From an uncultured Thermoproteales archaeon (GTDB lineage Archaea; Thermoproteota; Thermoprotei; Thermoproteales; Thermoproteaceae): a DNA stretch of 64,000 nucleotides. A program made the position numbers and the translations under genes. The DNA lies in contig CALJAK010000005.1 in assembly GCA_938027595.1 (NCBI GenBank), forward strand, positions 1 through 64,000. The letters run 5' to 3'. Below the pieces are notes generated by a model. That model searched no databases and had not been told where the DNA came from. It saw nothing but the letters and a program-made list of their open reading frames with translations. Below, in pieces: positions 25,813 to 35,249 of this stretch (positions are counted from its first letter, which is position 1; every line of letters begins with the position of its first letter).

Positions 25813-26720
25813 GTAGAAAGTTCGAAATTTCTTTTTAAACACAAACGACGCCCCCGCCACTTGAAACACTTCCTAGGTATAGACGCGATGAACACCGCCG
25901 CTTGTATCGGCCTCTCCAGCGGCGACAAGACCACTTGCCCCCAATCCACCCGACCCAACGCTCTCCGTGAACGCAAGGCAGTTCTCACGGCGTGTATCAC
26001 AAAGAGAGCTGGAAAGAACAACGCAGCGGCGGTCCAGAGAGTGTAGTAAGCCAACTCTAGAGACCAGAGCAAGGGATTTCCAAACTTAGCGGCCACGGCT
26101 TGCCTGACGTAAAAACCGCCATCTGCCTTCTCCATGGGCACGAGAATGGGCAAGACTTCAATCTCGTCAGCGATTGCCGTCAGAGCCATGTCGTCAATTG
26201 GACAACTCAAGAGAGCCTCTACAGCTTCCCGCTTCTTGTAGCTCGGCACCGCCATGGCGCCTCCGTAGAGAAAACGAGTGCGCCTCCAGACCATCCAATC
26301 GAAGCCGCCTAGAGAGAAAGCGTTTTGTAACTTGTCCAAGACCCATCTGTAGGCCGTGACGAATTTGCCGCAGCTGGCGTTTTTCAAAATCTCAACCCAA
26401 ACCCCCGGCACTACGTCGTCGTCTATGAAGACGTAGGAATCCGCCTCTACGGACTCCAATAGAGTTGCCAACGCGCCGGACTTGCCCATGTACTTATTCA
26501 CTAAACACTTCACGCCCAGCGCTTCGACTACCCTCGCGTCTTCCTCATTGTCTACTATGACGTAATCTACGTAATTTCTATGTCTCGCCACTCTGGCGGG
26601 GTCTACAGTGGGCATAGCCACTACCACACGACATCGCTGACCGCCGGCGGGTTGTGGCAGAGTTAACTCTCTGGCCAAGTGGATTATTTCGTAGAGGAGT
26701 ATTGGGATCGCTATGTGCAT
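25764..26720 (-). CDS. Membrane-bound family 2 glycosyltransferase
   Basis: The 318-residue protein has an N-terminal hydrophobic helix, a GT2 catalytic domain with the donor/metal motif FIDDDVVPGVW and an acceptor-side CPIDDMALT (a D,D motif like ceramide glucosyltransferases), and two to three C-terminal membrane helices with a basic tail. It probably makes a glycolipid at the inner membrane face. The ATG at 26720 fits the TATA element shared with nuoD; longer frames would run into nuoD. The 3' end contains the folE promoter. Confidence 0.75.
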   Translation of the reverse strand: MHIAIPILLYEIIHLARELTLPQPAGGQRCRVVVAMPTVDPARVARHRNYVDYVIVDNEEDARVVEALGVKCLVNKYMGKSGALATLLESVEADSYVFIDDDVVPGVWVEILKNASCGKFVTAYRWVLDKLQNAFSLGGFDWMVWRRTRFLYGGAMAVPSYKKREAVEALLSCPIDDMALTAIADEIEVLPILVPMEKADGGFYVRQAVAAKFGNPLLWSLELAYYTLWTAAALFFPALFVIHAVRTALRSRRALGRVDWGQVVLSPLERPIQAAVFIASIPRKCFKWRGRRLCLKRNFELSTCYGRGRALRGGQSGG

Positions 26721-26739
26721 GACTGAATAGAAATAATAG

Positions 26740-26746
26740 TTAAAAA
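26740..26746. promoter_or_regulatory. Shared TATA element, glycosyltransferase and nuo operon
   Basis: The ttaaaaa element is centred about 22.5 bp from the glycosyltransferase ATG (26720, minus) and 23.5 bp from the nuoD ATG (26766, plus). No second TATA-like sequence is in the 45-base gap. Confidence 0.55.
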
Positions 26747-26765
26747 CGAGGTGAGATAAATACAT

Positions 26766-27971
26766 ATGAGAGAGGAGAGCTATGGTCTCGTCCTCGGCGA
26801 GAGAGACCTCGGGGCGGGCCGCCGCGTGCTCGACATTTTCTGGGGTCCGCAACACCCCACTTCTGGACACACTCGTTTTATTGTGGAAGTCGACGGCGAC
26901 ATAGTGGTAAACGTCACTCCAGACCCGGGTTACGTACATCGCACTATGGAGAAACTAGGCGAAACGCGGCACTGGATTCAGAACATTCCTCTCTTCGAAC
27001 GCCTCTCGCTTCCAGACGCCATTAACGTCACTTGGGCCTATGCCCTGGCAGTGGAGAAGTTGCTCAAATACGACGTTTCTCCAAGAGCGCAGTACCTGCG
27101 CGTAATCATGGGCGAACTCAGCCGCATTTCTACACATCTATACGACCTCGGTCTCCACGGGATAATGATAGGCTCCTCCACGGGGTTCATGTGGGGTTAC
27201 GGCTTGCGGGAGTTGTTAGTCCACTTGTGGGCTATGGTGTCTGGCTCGAGGACTACCCCCACTTGGGTAGTGCCGGGGGGCGTGAGGACGGCGCCTCCAG
27301 ACGCTTTCTATGAACAAACAAAGGGATTTTTACAATACCTAGAGAAGAAAATCGATGAGTTTGTGAGAGTAGTTGTAAAAAACCCAGTTGGCTTCTATCG
27401 GCTTAAAGACGTGGGGTATTTGAGTAAAGAGGAAGCTGCTCGCCTCATGGCCACGGGGCCGGGAGCCAGGGGGTCTGGCGTTGCGTGGGACGCCCGCAAG
27501 GCGTATAAATACGGCATTTATGACGAGTTAGAGTGGGATATATGTGTAGAAGACGGAGGCGATTCATTGGCACGTACAATGGTGAGAATTTGTGAAATTA
27601 AACAAAGCGCTGGGATAATTAGACAAGCGTTGGATAGAGCGCCTAGAGAGGGGTCGTTAGTCGGCGACGCTGCGCTTCATAGATTACCCCCAAAATTGAG
27701 AGAGAAAGCTAACGAATACGTAAAACTAAGCGGCTTTTTTGTCGTAATGTTACCACAGGGAGAGGGAACTGGAATTACAGAGGGGGGTAGGGGGCGGTAT
27801 TATTTTCACGTATTCGGCGACGGTAGTGAAAAACCGTATAGAGTGAGGATTTCCACGCCTAGTTGGCAAAATTTGAGGCCTATGATAAAGGCCTTCATAG
27901 GCTCTCGCTTAATGGACCTCCCAGCGATATACGGCTCTTTCGGCTACTTCCCACCAGAACAAGATAGATAA
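26766..27971 (+). CDS. nuoD: NADH-quinone oxidoreductase subunit D (49 kDa)
   Basis: NuoD is the quinone-site subunit of the Complex I peripheral arm. The 401-residue product has the family start GPQHPTSGHTRFIVEVDGD, the PDPGYVHRTMEKL segment, ELSRISTHLYDLG and the conserved end PAIYGSFGYFPPEQDR. It is related to the large subunit of NiFe hydrogenases. It is the first gene of the cluster; nuoA, nuoB and nuoC are not in the window, although archaeal clusters often start with them. Confidence 0.95.
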   Translation: MREESYGLVLGERDLGAGRRVLDIFWGPQHPTSGHTRFIVEVDGDIVVNVTPDPGYVHRTMEKLGETRHWIQNIPLFERLSLPDAINVTWAYALAVEKLLKYDVSPRAQYLRVIMGELSRISTHLYDLGLHGIMIGSSTGFMWGYGLRELLVHLWAMVSGSRTTPTWVVPGGVRTAPPDAFYEQTKGFLQYLEKKIDEFVRVVVKNPVGFYRLKDVGYLSKEEAARLMATGPGARGSGVAWDARKAYKYGIYDELEWDICVEDGGDSLARTMVRICEIKQSAGIIRQALDRAPREGSLVGDAALHRLPPKLREKANEYVKLSGFFVVMLPQGEGTGITEGGRGRYYFHVFGDGSEKPYRVRISTPSWQNLRPMIKAFIGSRLMDLPAIYGSFGYFPPEQDR

Positions 27972-27973
27972 AT

Positions 27974-29011
27974 ATGGTAAACAACATTCTCATGGATTGG
28001 GGGTTTCTCTTTTCGGCTCGCCTCTGGTTTTTCGTATTGATGTTCGCAGCGTCGGGGATTGTGTTACTCACAGTGGTTTGGTTCGAGCGTAAAGCTGCAG
28101 CTCGCGTACAAATGAGAGTGGGGCCTTACCATGTGTCGCCACAACTCGGCGGATATTTACAATTATTAGCAGACGCTTTTAAATTTATCATTAGCGAACC
28201 GATTGTTCACAAAGGCGCTTATAGACTTTTGTTCATGTGGGGTCCGGCTATATTCGTCACGCTTGCTTTCGGAGCTTCCCTCCTCATTCCACTCACTCCA
28301 GAACTTCGGCTGATAAGAGATGTGAATTTACTCCCTTACGGCTTAGTTTTTTCACTAGTAGTCTTACTGTTAGTCTCTATAGCTATAGTCCTCATTGGTT
28401 GGTCTGCAAATAACAAATTCGCATACATAGGCGCCGCTAGAGAAGCTCTAATAGTAACGGCATATGAACTTCCGTTACTTTTGTCGTTTTTAGCTATGGT
28501 TATCTTATACGGCACGTTGAACCCAATAGAGATTGTAGAGAGGCAGTGGTTGGCAGGGGCGTTGTTAAACCCACTGGCATTTCTCGTCTTCATAATAGCC
28601 ACCGCTATGGCTACGGCTAAATTCCCCTTCGAGATTGCAGATTACGAAGGCGATGTGGCTACTGGTCCCTATAGCGACTACGGAGGAATATTTCTAGTTT
28701 TGTCTTTCGCCGGCGGTGCGTATTACGCCACTTTCTCGTACTCTTTCTTAGCGACGTTGCTCTTCCTAGGCGGATGGGGAATCCCAAATTTCGCCGTTGG
28801 GTCTTGGCCGCAGGACATGTTAGGCCATTTACTCCTCGCCGGGTGGTTTCTCTTAAAGACAACAATTTTAATGATGTTTTTCGCATTTCTGAGAGCAGCT
28901 ATGCCTGTATTGAGACTTGACCACACGTTGTTGTTTGGGTGGAGGGGGCTGCTCGTGCTTTCAATACTCGCAGTGGTGTGGTCTGTAGTTCTGAAGTTTG
29001 TGGGGATATGA
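27974..29011 (+). CDS. nuoH: NADH-quinone oxidoreductase subunit H
   Basis: NuoH links the peripheral arm to the membrane arm and forms part of the quinone channel. The 345-residue product has eight to nine transmembrane helices and the family motifs ERKAAARVQMRVGPYHV, LQLLADAFKFI, and KFPFEIADYEGDVATGPYSD. It starts two bases after nuoD, and its stop overlaps the nuoI ATG. Confidence 0.95.
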   Translation: MVNNILMDWGFLFSARLWFFVLMFAASGIVLLTVVWFERKAAARVQMRVGPYHVSPQLGGYLQLLADAFKFIISEPIVHKGAYRLLFMWGPAIFVTLAFGASLLIPLTPELRLIRDVNLLPYGLVFSLVVLLLVSIAIVLIGWSANNKFAYIGAAREALIVTAYELPLLLSFLAMVILYGTLNPIEIVERQWLAGALLNPLAFLVFIIATAMATAKFPFEIADYEGDVATGPYSDYGGIFLVLSFAGGAYYATFSYSFLATLLFLGGWGIPNFAVGSWPQDMLGHLLLAGWFLLKTTILMMFFAFLRAAMPVLRLDHTLLFGWRGLLVLSILAVVWSVVLKFVGI

Positions 29012-29478
29012 CTTCCGTGGGGTATATAGTTAAAGCTACTATAGACGCTTTACGTGTAGCCGCTCGAAATTTCGTAAAACCTGAACGTATCACTGTGTAC
29101 TATCCCTACGAAAAGTTAGAATACGTGAGGATGAGGGGTTGGATTGGACTCTGGACTGAGAAATGTACATCTTGTATGCTCTGTGCCAGAATTTGTCCAA
29201 CTAACGCCATAAAGATGTACCCAGCGCCCAACGCAAAGCGGTACCCCGGCGTCGACTACGGGCGTTGTATAATGTGCCACTTCTGTATAGACATATGCCC
29301 AGCTGACGCACTTTACCCAACAGACATAAAAGAATTGGCTTGGTACAACTATAGAGAGATGATATATACGCCAGATATGGAGAGAGAACCGCCGAAAGTT
29401 GAAGAAACATACAAATATGTAAAAGTGTCAATAAAATATGAAAATGGTATACCAAGGAAAATAGAAACAGTTAAATAA
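29008..29478 (+). CDS. nuoI: NADH-quinone oxidoreductase subunit I (two 4Fe-4S)
   Basis: NuoI carries clusters N6a and N6b of Complex I. The two motifs are CTSCMLCARICPTNAI and CIMCHFCIDICPADAL, preceded by YEKLEYVRMRGW. The ATG at 29008 overlaps the nuoH stop (ATGA) and gives a 156-residue protein of normal length. It passes electrons from the peripheral chain towards NuoB and quinone. Confidence 0.95.
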   Translation: MTSVGYIVKATIDALRVAARNFVKPERITVYYPYEKLEYVRMRGWIGLWTEKCTSCMLCARICPTNAIKMYPAPNAKRYPGVDYGRCIMCHFCIDICPADALYPTDIKELAWYNYREMIYTPDMEREPPKVEETYKYVKVSIKYENGIPRKIETVK

Positions 29479-29508
29479 TATTTTTTAACACCACATTACA
29501 GAAAACCC

Positions 29509-29934
29509 ATGATAGATATTGTACTACTCACAGCAGCCCTATTTTTTGGTGTTTTGACAGTGTATTCCAGAGATAACGTCTATTCAGCGGCTAGTCTAGC
29601 CGCAGCTGCGGGATCAGTGGCGTTGTTCTTCCTATACTTAACTCAATTCGCTGCGGCTTTCTTGTTACTAGTAATATACATCGGAGCAGTTATGTTGCTC
29701 GTGATAATGACCGCAGCGATGTTCAACACTGCACAGAGATGGAGCGGCAGACAGCTCTGGGCCACCACGATAGTTTTCATGGCAGCCGTAGCGATCGCCG
29801 TAGCCACTTTTGGACATTCGCAGATGACTCAACTATCTGTACAAGTGGGAGATTTGACGAGTGTGGTGGTTCTACTCTTTGCAGTGGCGGTAGTTTCGCT
29901 TTTGGTTAGCACAGAAATTGCAAAGAAAACATGA
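29509..29934 (+). CDS. nuoJ: NADH-quinone oxidoreductase subunit J
   Basis: This small membrane-arm subunit has five hydrophobic helices. The family signature is LLLVIYIGAVMLLVIMTAAM. It is 141 residues, shorter than many bacterial NuoJ proteins but normal for archaea. A run attttttaac (29482-29491) lies 23 bp before its ATG and could be an internal promoter, the only 30-base gap in the operon. Confidence 0.92.
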   Translation: MIDIVLLTAALFFGVLTVYSRDNVYSAASLAAAAGSVALFFLYLTQFAAAFLLLVIYIGAVMLLVIMTAAMFNTAQRWSGRQLWATTIVFMAAVAIAVATFGHSQMTQLSVQVGDLTSVVVLLFAVAVVSLLVSTEIAKKT

Positions 29935-30218
29935 TGGGGTACATAGTTGGATTTGTGTTGATATTGTTAGGCATCTATAGCATAGCCACCACGCGAGACC
30001 TCGTCCGCATGCTCATCTCGCTAGAGTTAGTCACCGTGGGGGGCTTCGCCATGTTTGCCGCAGTGTCGCTGAGTAATCCAACCTTAGCGCTATACGGCGT
30101 ATTGATACTAGTCATGATATCTGTATCGGAAGTGGCTGTCTTGGCGGCGTTGGTGTATAGAAACTATCTACTGACTCGCCGAGTGGATGTATCCTCTATC
30201 GCCACTGGGGAACCATGA
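29931..30218 (+). CDS. nuoK: NADH-quinone oxidoreductase subunit K
   Basis: NuoK is a three-helix proton-channel subunit, related to MrpC. The 95-residue product shows GIYSIATTRDLVRMLISLELV, with the conserved membrane Glu in helix 2, and SVSEVAVLAALVYRNYL with the second conserved Glu. Both its ends overlap neighbours by 4 bases. Confidence 0.93.
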   Translation: MMGYIVGFVLILLGIYSIATTRDLVRMLISLELVTVGGFAMFAAVSLSNPTLALYGVLILVMISVSEVAVLAALVYRNYLLTRRVDVSSIATGEP

Positions 30219-31642
30219 TCATTCTTGCGTCAATCTTGACGCCCATGGCGCTGTCTCTTGTGGCGTATGTGGCGGCCAAGAGGTCAACCACTCTCGCCGG
30301 CTTCATATCTGCAATTGCCCTGCTACCTATCTTAATTATCTCATCGTATGTAGTGTTGAGCGCCGGGTCGCTGAGCGAGGGAACGTTCAGAGATTTCGAA
30401 ATTCTCGCCTTCAGAGTGATTCCCTTCAACGGAATTTTCCTACTCACAGTAGCGCTCGTGGGGTTTTTCGTGGCGTTGTTTTCACCTCCATACATGGAAC
30501 ACAGAAGCGAGGAATTGGGGAGAGACTCTTCGCTCTTCTATTTGACATATGGCTTTTTCTTGGGGGGACTTGCCGGTTCGTTTGTAGCGGCGAACTTGAT
30601 CTCAGTTTACATCTTCATCGAAATTGCGCTAATTGCATCTCTGTTTCAAGTGTTGTACTACGGCTATGGCGATAGAGTGAGGATAACTGTGATGTATCTA
30701 GTGTGGTCACACCTCGGCGCTTTTCTAATCTTAGCTGGCTTTCTACTCTTAGCCGCAAAGGGCGTTTACTATGTACCGCTGTTGGTGGAGTCCGGCTATC
30801 TATACCAAGACGTCTTGATATTTTTGTTGATTCTAGTGGGGGCACTCATAAAGATGGCCACGTTGGGGGTACACATGTGGCTGCCTTACGTCCACGCCGA
30901 GGCGCCCACGCCGCTGTCTGCGCTGCTGAGTCCAGTGTTGGTTGGGGTCGGTGGTTACATAATTGCGGCGGTGGGTATGTACACAGTGCCCGCGGGGTGG
31001 ACACAGTGGCTCGTTTATTACTCTATCGCCACCGCCATATATGGCGGTTTGATGGCTTTCTTACAACAAGACATAAAGCGGCTCTTCGCGTATTCCACTG
31101 TCTCTCAAATGGGTTATATGCTATTGGGCATCTCGCTCTTCAATACGTTGGGTTTCACGGCAGCTGCGCTCTTGTACCTCAGCCACGGGTTGGGGAAGGC
31201 GGTGTTGTTCATGACTGCAGGTTACTTCATCACACATCTCCACACACGTGATGTGAAGAAAATGGGTGGGTTGTATGGGTGGAGACCCGAACTAGCGGGC
31301 GCCGCCATAGTTGGTTTTCTAAACCTCGCCGGGATCCTCAGCGTTGGTATGGTCTCAGAAATAGTCTTGACAGTGGCTTACGCAAATCACTTCGGGTCTG
31401 ACTTTGCGTGGTATGTGCCGTATGCGTTTATGTTGTTAGTGACTGCAGTCTACGCCTTCAACACAGTGCGCATAGTTTTCTTCGGTCCACACAAGAGAGA
31501 AGATAAGGGAGCTGTGGACATGGCGCTCGTTTCCATCGTAGCCACCGCTTTTGTGTCGCTTCTCTTCTTCATACCGCCCTTCTCAACGGCGTTGGTGGAC
31601 AACGTATACAGATTTCTCGAAGTGGTGGGGCCATGGAGGTAG
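30215..31642 (+). CDS. nuoM: NADH-quinone oxidoreductase antiporter-like subunit M
   Basis: The 475-residue membrane subunit has about 14 helices. It belongs to the Mrp antiporter-like family: IFIEIALIASLF with the channel Glu, MATLGVHMWLPYVHAEAPTP with the conserved Lys, and FAYSTVSQMGYMLLG. It lies before nuoL, whereas the usual order is L then M. Assignment as M rather than a second L rests on length and on NuoL-type features being clearer in the next gene. Confidence 0.88.
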   Translation: MIILASILTPMALSLVAYVAAKRSTTLAGFISAIALLPILIISSYVVLSAGSLSEGTFRDFEILAFRVIPFNGIFLLTVALVGFFVALFSPPYMEHRSEELGRDSSLFYLTYGFFLGGLAGSFVAANLISVYIFIEIALIASLFQVLYYGYGDRVRITVMYLVWSHLGAFLILAGFLLLAAKGVYYVPLLVESGYLYQDVLIFLLILVGALIKMATLGVHMWLPYVHAEAPTPLSALLSPVLVGVGGYIIAAVGMYTVPAGWTQWLVYYSIATAIYGGLMAFLQQDIKRLFAYSTVSQMGYMLLGISLFNTLGFTAAALLYLSHGLGKAVLFMTAGYFITHLHTRDVKKMGGLYGWRPELAGAAIVGFLNLAGILSVGMVSEIVLTVAYANHFGSDFAWYVPYAFMLLVTAVYAFNTVRIVFFGPHKREDKGAVDMALVSIVATAFVSLLFFIPPFSTALVDNVYRFLEVVGPWR

Positions 31643-33465
31643 CTCTAGCCATCTTCCTCCCACTAGCGGCGTCCATTGCGTCGCTGTTCAGTAGAAGTGA
31701 GAAATTCAAAGCTTGGTCTGTGACTCTGGGGACGTTTCTCTCTGCAATCGCCGCTACATATCTCTACCTTTCGAAAACGCCGGGCGTCTATGGATTTGAC
31801 TGGATTCAGTCAATTGGCGCCAAGGTGGAGTTTAGGCTAGACCACTTTAGCCTCCCCATGGGGACGTTGGTGGCTTGGCTCGTGGCGGCTATTTCGCTAT
31901 ACTCCGTGAAGTACATGGAGGGCGACTACAGACCCGGCTGGTATTGGTTCTTCTTCGGCTTCTTCGCCACCTCCATGATGATAATTGTCTACGCGGAAAA
32001 CCTCTGGTTTCTGTTAGTGGGCTGGGAGGGCGTCGGTTTGGCGTCTTGGGCGCTCATTGGACACTGGTACAGAGACGAGGAGGACAAGTGGGTGGGGAGA
32101 GAGGAAAAGGTGGCTGGAGTCCCCTATTGGTGGACCCCCAGCGTGGCTGGACTGAGGGCAGTGTTGACAGTTAGGTTTGGAGACGCCTTTTTCCTAGTGG
32201 CCATTGCGTTGTTTTACATAATGCTGGGCACAGTCTCACTGGGGGAAATGACTCACGCGGGGGCTTTGAAAACACTTGGCGTGGTGCCGTTGTTGTTCTT
32301 CGCCTTGGGTCCCTTCACGAAAAGCGCACAGTTTCCCTTCCACGAGTGGCTTTTGACAGCCATGACTGGACCGACGAGCGTCTCGGCGTTGATACACGCA
32401 GCCACCATGGTGAAAGCCGGCGTCTATGTGTTAATCATCACAACCCCCATCTTTGTGTTAGTGCACGGCTCTCAGTTGTACTTCATGGTGGTAACCGCGC
32501 TGGGGCTCGCCACAGCCATAACCGCTACAATCATTGCGTTGACTTCTATGGAGTACAAGCTTGTGCTGGCGGGCTCCACAGCCGCCAATTTGGGCATAAT
32601 CGCAGCAGCCACCGGCGCCGCTGGTTTGCTGGGGCTCCATGGACACGAGCTGCCGTTGTCGCTGGCTTTTCTACACATCGCCGGCCACGCAGTGTCTAAA
32701 GCCTCGCTCTTCATGGGTTTTGGAGCTGTAATACACGAGACAGCCACTCGCTTTATTGGAGAAGTGGGGAAGTTGTGGCGCCACATGAAGACAACTGGGG
32801 TTGCGATGGCGCTGTCTATGTTGAGTCTCGTGGGGGTGCCCCCCTTCGTGGGATACATAACCAAAGAGTTAGCTCTAGAGAACGTGTTTGAAGTGGGACA
32901 CCTCTACCACTTGGACTTACTGACCCCCCTGCTGTATCTCTTGCTGTTCACGACGCCTATCTACGGCATGAGACTCATAGGGCTCACTTTCATACACGGC
33001 GGAGAACCCGGCGAGGTGCACGAAGCCCCAGTCCTCATGTGGATACCGTACACCGCTCTGGCGGTAGCCACAGTAGCGCTGGGTGGCTATCTAGCGATTT
33101 ACAAATTCCCGTTGACCGACGCGCTAGTGGCTCTCCTGGCGGGTCTAGCGGTGGGCTTCGCTCTCTACATAGCTAGACCTGGAGTCCAGTCAAAGACGTT
33201 GAGGCCACTGTGGCTACTGGCATATCGACGTTTCTACATGCCGCTACTTTACGACGGAGCGTTTCCAACGCTGTACTCCTGGCTATCTAGAGCGACGCGG
33301 GTGGTTGACAATCGGTTGTTTGACGGCCTCTATCACAACGCCATACCCACCGCCTTCGCAGTTTTGTCTATACAAGTTAGGAAGTTCGCCTCTGGCAACG
33401 TGAATGTCTACCTCCTCTATGCATTAATTGGGATTTTAGTGACAATGTTGTTGTTGATGCTATGA
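31633..33465 (+). CDS. nuoL: NADH-quinone oxidoreductase antiporter-like subunit L
   Basis: At 610 residues this is the largest membrane-arm subunit. Signatures are LVGWEGVGLASWALIGHWY with the channel Glu, KSAQFPFHEWLLTAMTGPTS, and HAATMVKAGVYVL. The C-terminal region has the extra helices expected for NuoL (lateral helix and anchor). It overlaps nuoM by 10 bases and nuoN by 4. Confidence 0.94.
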   Translation: MEVALAIFLPLAASIASLFSRSEKFKAWSVTLGTFLSAIAATYLYLSKTPGVYGFDWIQSIGAKVEFRLDHFSLPMGTLVAWLVAAISLYSVKYMEGDYRPGWYWFFFGFFATSMMIIVYAENLWFLLVGWEGVGLASWALIGHWYRDEEDKWVGREEKVAGVPYWWTPSVAGLRAVLTVRFGDAFFLVAIALFYIMLGTVSLGEMTHAGALKTLGVVPLLFFALGPFTKSAQFPFHEWLLTAMTGPTSVSALIHAATMVKAGVYVLIITTPIFVLVHGSQLYFMVVTALGLATAITATIIALTSMEYKLVLAGSTAANLGIIAAATGAAGLLGLHGHELPLSLAFLHIAGHAVSKASLFMGFGAVIHETATRFIGEVGKLWRHMKTTGVAMALSMLSLVGVPPFVGYITKELALENVFEVGHLYHLDLLTPLLYLLLFTTPIYGMRLIGLTFIHGGEPGEVHEAPVLMWIPYTALAVATVALGGYLAIYKFPLTDALVALLAGLAVGFALYIARPGVQSKTLRPLWLLAYRRFYMPLLYDGAFPTLYSWLSRATRVVDNRLFDGLYHNAIPTAFAVLSIQVRKFASGNVNVYLLYALIGILVTMLLLML

Positions 33466-34700
33466 TTGAGATAGTTACGTTAATTTTAGCTATCTCCTTG
33501 GCGGCGCCTCTGGCGTTGAAAATCGACAGTAGGTACATTGCCATAGTGACGTCAGTCGCGCTGGCCTCCGCCTCGGTTTACTACAACATGCCGATTGGGG
33601 TACTAGTGTCGCTCTTGGCTTTAGCCATGGCTCTAGACAAGTCTATGGGTGTCTTCGGCTTGGCGTTGAGTTTTTCTACTGCAGCCACAGTTTTGGCTAT
33701 ATACGTCTATTATGCCCCAGCCCCCGTCACATATGCACTAGTAGCTCTTGCGCTAGTCACTGCGTCTGTCTACGGCATGTTAGCCATGGGCAAGACGAGA
33801 GAAAACGTAGAAAGCGCCGTCAAGTACGTGGTGTTTTCTGGCATTGGGAAAGTCCTCATAGTGGTGGGTTACTTCTCCACACTGGCGGGCGTGGCTGAAG
33901 GCATCTACATAACGCTACTGGGATTCATGATTGAGTTGGGCATAGTTCCCTTCCACGCTTGGGTTGTGGACACGTACGCCCTCGGCGCGCCTAGAGGCGT
34001 CGCGGCTTTGGCTGCCTTCAGTAAGATGACTACCCTCTTCTTACTGTTGGCGATTGTCCGCACGGTGCCGCCTAGCGCTCAAGTGGGGTTTGTGGCTGTA
34101 GTTATCTCACTGGCGTCTATGCTGGTGGCTAACGTAGCTGGGTTAACTGCGAAAACTCTGGGGAGAGTCATGGCGTATTCTTCTATTGCACACATGTCTT
34201 ACGCACTGGCGGCGGTTGCCGTAGTTTGGTGGCTAGGCGACAAGTCCACCTCTCTATTTGGACATACGTGGAGAGTTCTAGACTTAGCAGCGTTGGTGAT
34301 AGTGCTGGAAGCACTCACCACCGGCGTAGCCAAAGCGGGCATCTTCAGTTATCTAACTACAAATACCTCTGACGCGAGTCCCCCCCGTAGGAGTGTTTTG
34401 AACGTACTCAACGTCTTCTCTCTGTTGGGACTCCCACCGTTGTTGGGCTTCTGGCCTAAGTTATTTCTAATCTATCTACTCCTGGCTTACTTGCCAGCCC
34501 CCATAGCGATATTCATCATAGCGTGGGTCGTGGTGAACAGCGCGTTAGCTACGCCGTATTACTTAAGGACGTTGAGAATTGTAGCTGAAGCTCCAGCGCC
34601 CAACGCAGACAACATCACGTCGACATATACAGCGCTAACTTCCACGCTGATTGGGTTACTTATCCCACTGGCGTTTATTTATCTGATTGGAACTCTATAG
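33462..34700 (+). CDS. nuoN: NADH-quinone oxidoreductase antiporter-like subunit N
   Basis: The 412-residue membrane subunit has around 12 helices, FMIELGIVPFHAWVVDTY with the family histidine, and MAYSSIAHMSYALAA. It is shorter than bacterial NuoN, as in other archaea. It ends the operon and overlaps the convergent hypothetical gene by 22 bases. Confidence 0.9.
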   Translation: MIEIVTLILAISLAAPLALKIDSRYIAIVTSVALASASVYYNMPIGVLVSLLALAMALDKSMGVFGLALSFSTAATVLAIYVYYAPAPVTYALVALALVTASVYGMLAMGKTRENVESAVKYVVFSGIGKVLIVVGYFSTLAGVAEGIYITLLGFMIELGIVPFHAWVVDTYALGAPRGVAALAAFSKMTTLFLLLAIVRTVPPSAQVGFVAVVISLASMLVANVAGLTAKTLGRVMAYSSIAHMSYALAAVAVVWWLGDKSTSLFGHTWRVLDLAALVIVLEALTTGVAKAGIFSYLTTNTSDASPPRRSVLNVLNVFSLLGLPPLLGFWPKLFLIYLLLAYLPAPIAIFIIAWVVVNSALATPYYLRTLRIVAEAPAPNADNITSTYTALTSTLIGLLIPLAFIYLIGTL

Positions 34701-35074
34701 GCGTAGAATACAAATACTGTGTGTGGCAACTTCTTTTGATATCTGATTACGGGAACCGCCGCCAACACAGGCCCCTCGATATCTGCAGCCACTTTCGCCA
34801 CTATGGTTTTGTTGCATACTACTCCCCTCAAGACGCCGTTTTTTACCTCTCCCTCTATTACATCTCCCTGTAGAATATATTCAAAGAGATCTATTTTCTT
34901 TATGTCTACGAGTGCCGACCCCCATCTCCCCCTCAGTAGTCGGGCCGAAAACGGCGGCTCGGCTTCTGTGGGCAATTCGACTAGTTTTATACGTATTTGT
35001 CCACATCGAGGGGGAGATTGAGCCACGTAATATGTACGTGGGTGGGGACCTCTGGCGAGGGCGAAAATTTCCAT
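34679..35074 (-). CDS. Hypothetical protein, unknown
   Basis: I do not recognise this 131-residue soluble protein. It looks beta-rich (GQIRIKLVELPT, WGSALVDIKKIDLFEYIL, DVIEGEVKNGVLRGVVC), with basic ends that could suit nucleic-acid binding. The ATG at 35074 lies 23 bp from a TATA element (gttttaag, 35094-35101); an ATG at 35086 is in frame but too close to it. It is convergent to nuoN. Confidence 0.5.
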   Translation of the reverse strand: MEIFALARGPHPRTYYVAQSPPRCGQIRIKLVELPTEAEPPFSARLLRGRWGSALVDIKKIDLFEYILQGDVIEGEVKNGVLRGVVCNKTIVAKVAADIEGPVLAAVPVIRYQKKLPHTVFVFYAYRVPIR

Positions 35075-35112
35075 GGCGTCATACATTTTGGCGGTTTTAA
35101 GGGCTAAGTAAA

Positions 35113-35139
35113 GTTCACCACGTTTTTCACGTCGTGAAC
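35113..35139. repeat. Inverted repeat upstream of korA
   Basis: Two 11-base arms (GTTCACCACGT and ACGTCGTGAAC, one mismatch) are separated by 5 bases. It lies in the gap between the divergent hypothetical gene and korA, upstream of two TATA-like stretches (35172-35180 and 35221-35230). A regulator operator is the likeliest reading; a hairpin is also possible. Confidence 0.5.
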
Positions 35140-35249
35140 CACAGTCTACTATTATGTTCGTTACTCTGAGAAATATTTATATATAGTTCACTTGTTAACT
35201 GTATTTTTATCATTATATATCATTTATATCTACAAAACGACATATCTGT

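Noticed and set aside
26721-26939. N-terminal extension of the glycosyltransferase at 25764-26720
   Set aside because: It would be antisense to nuoD and upstream of the shared TATA element.
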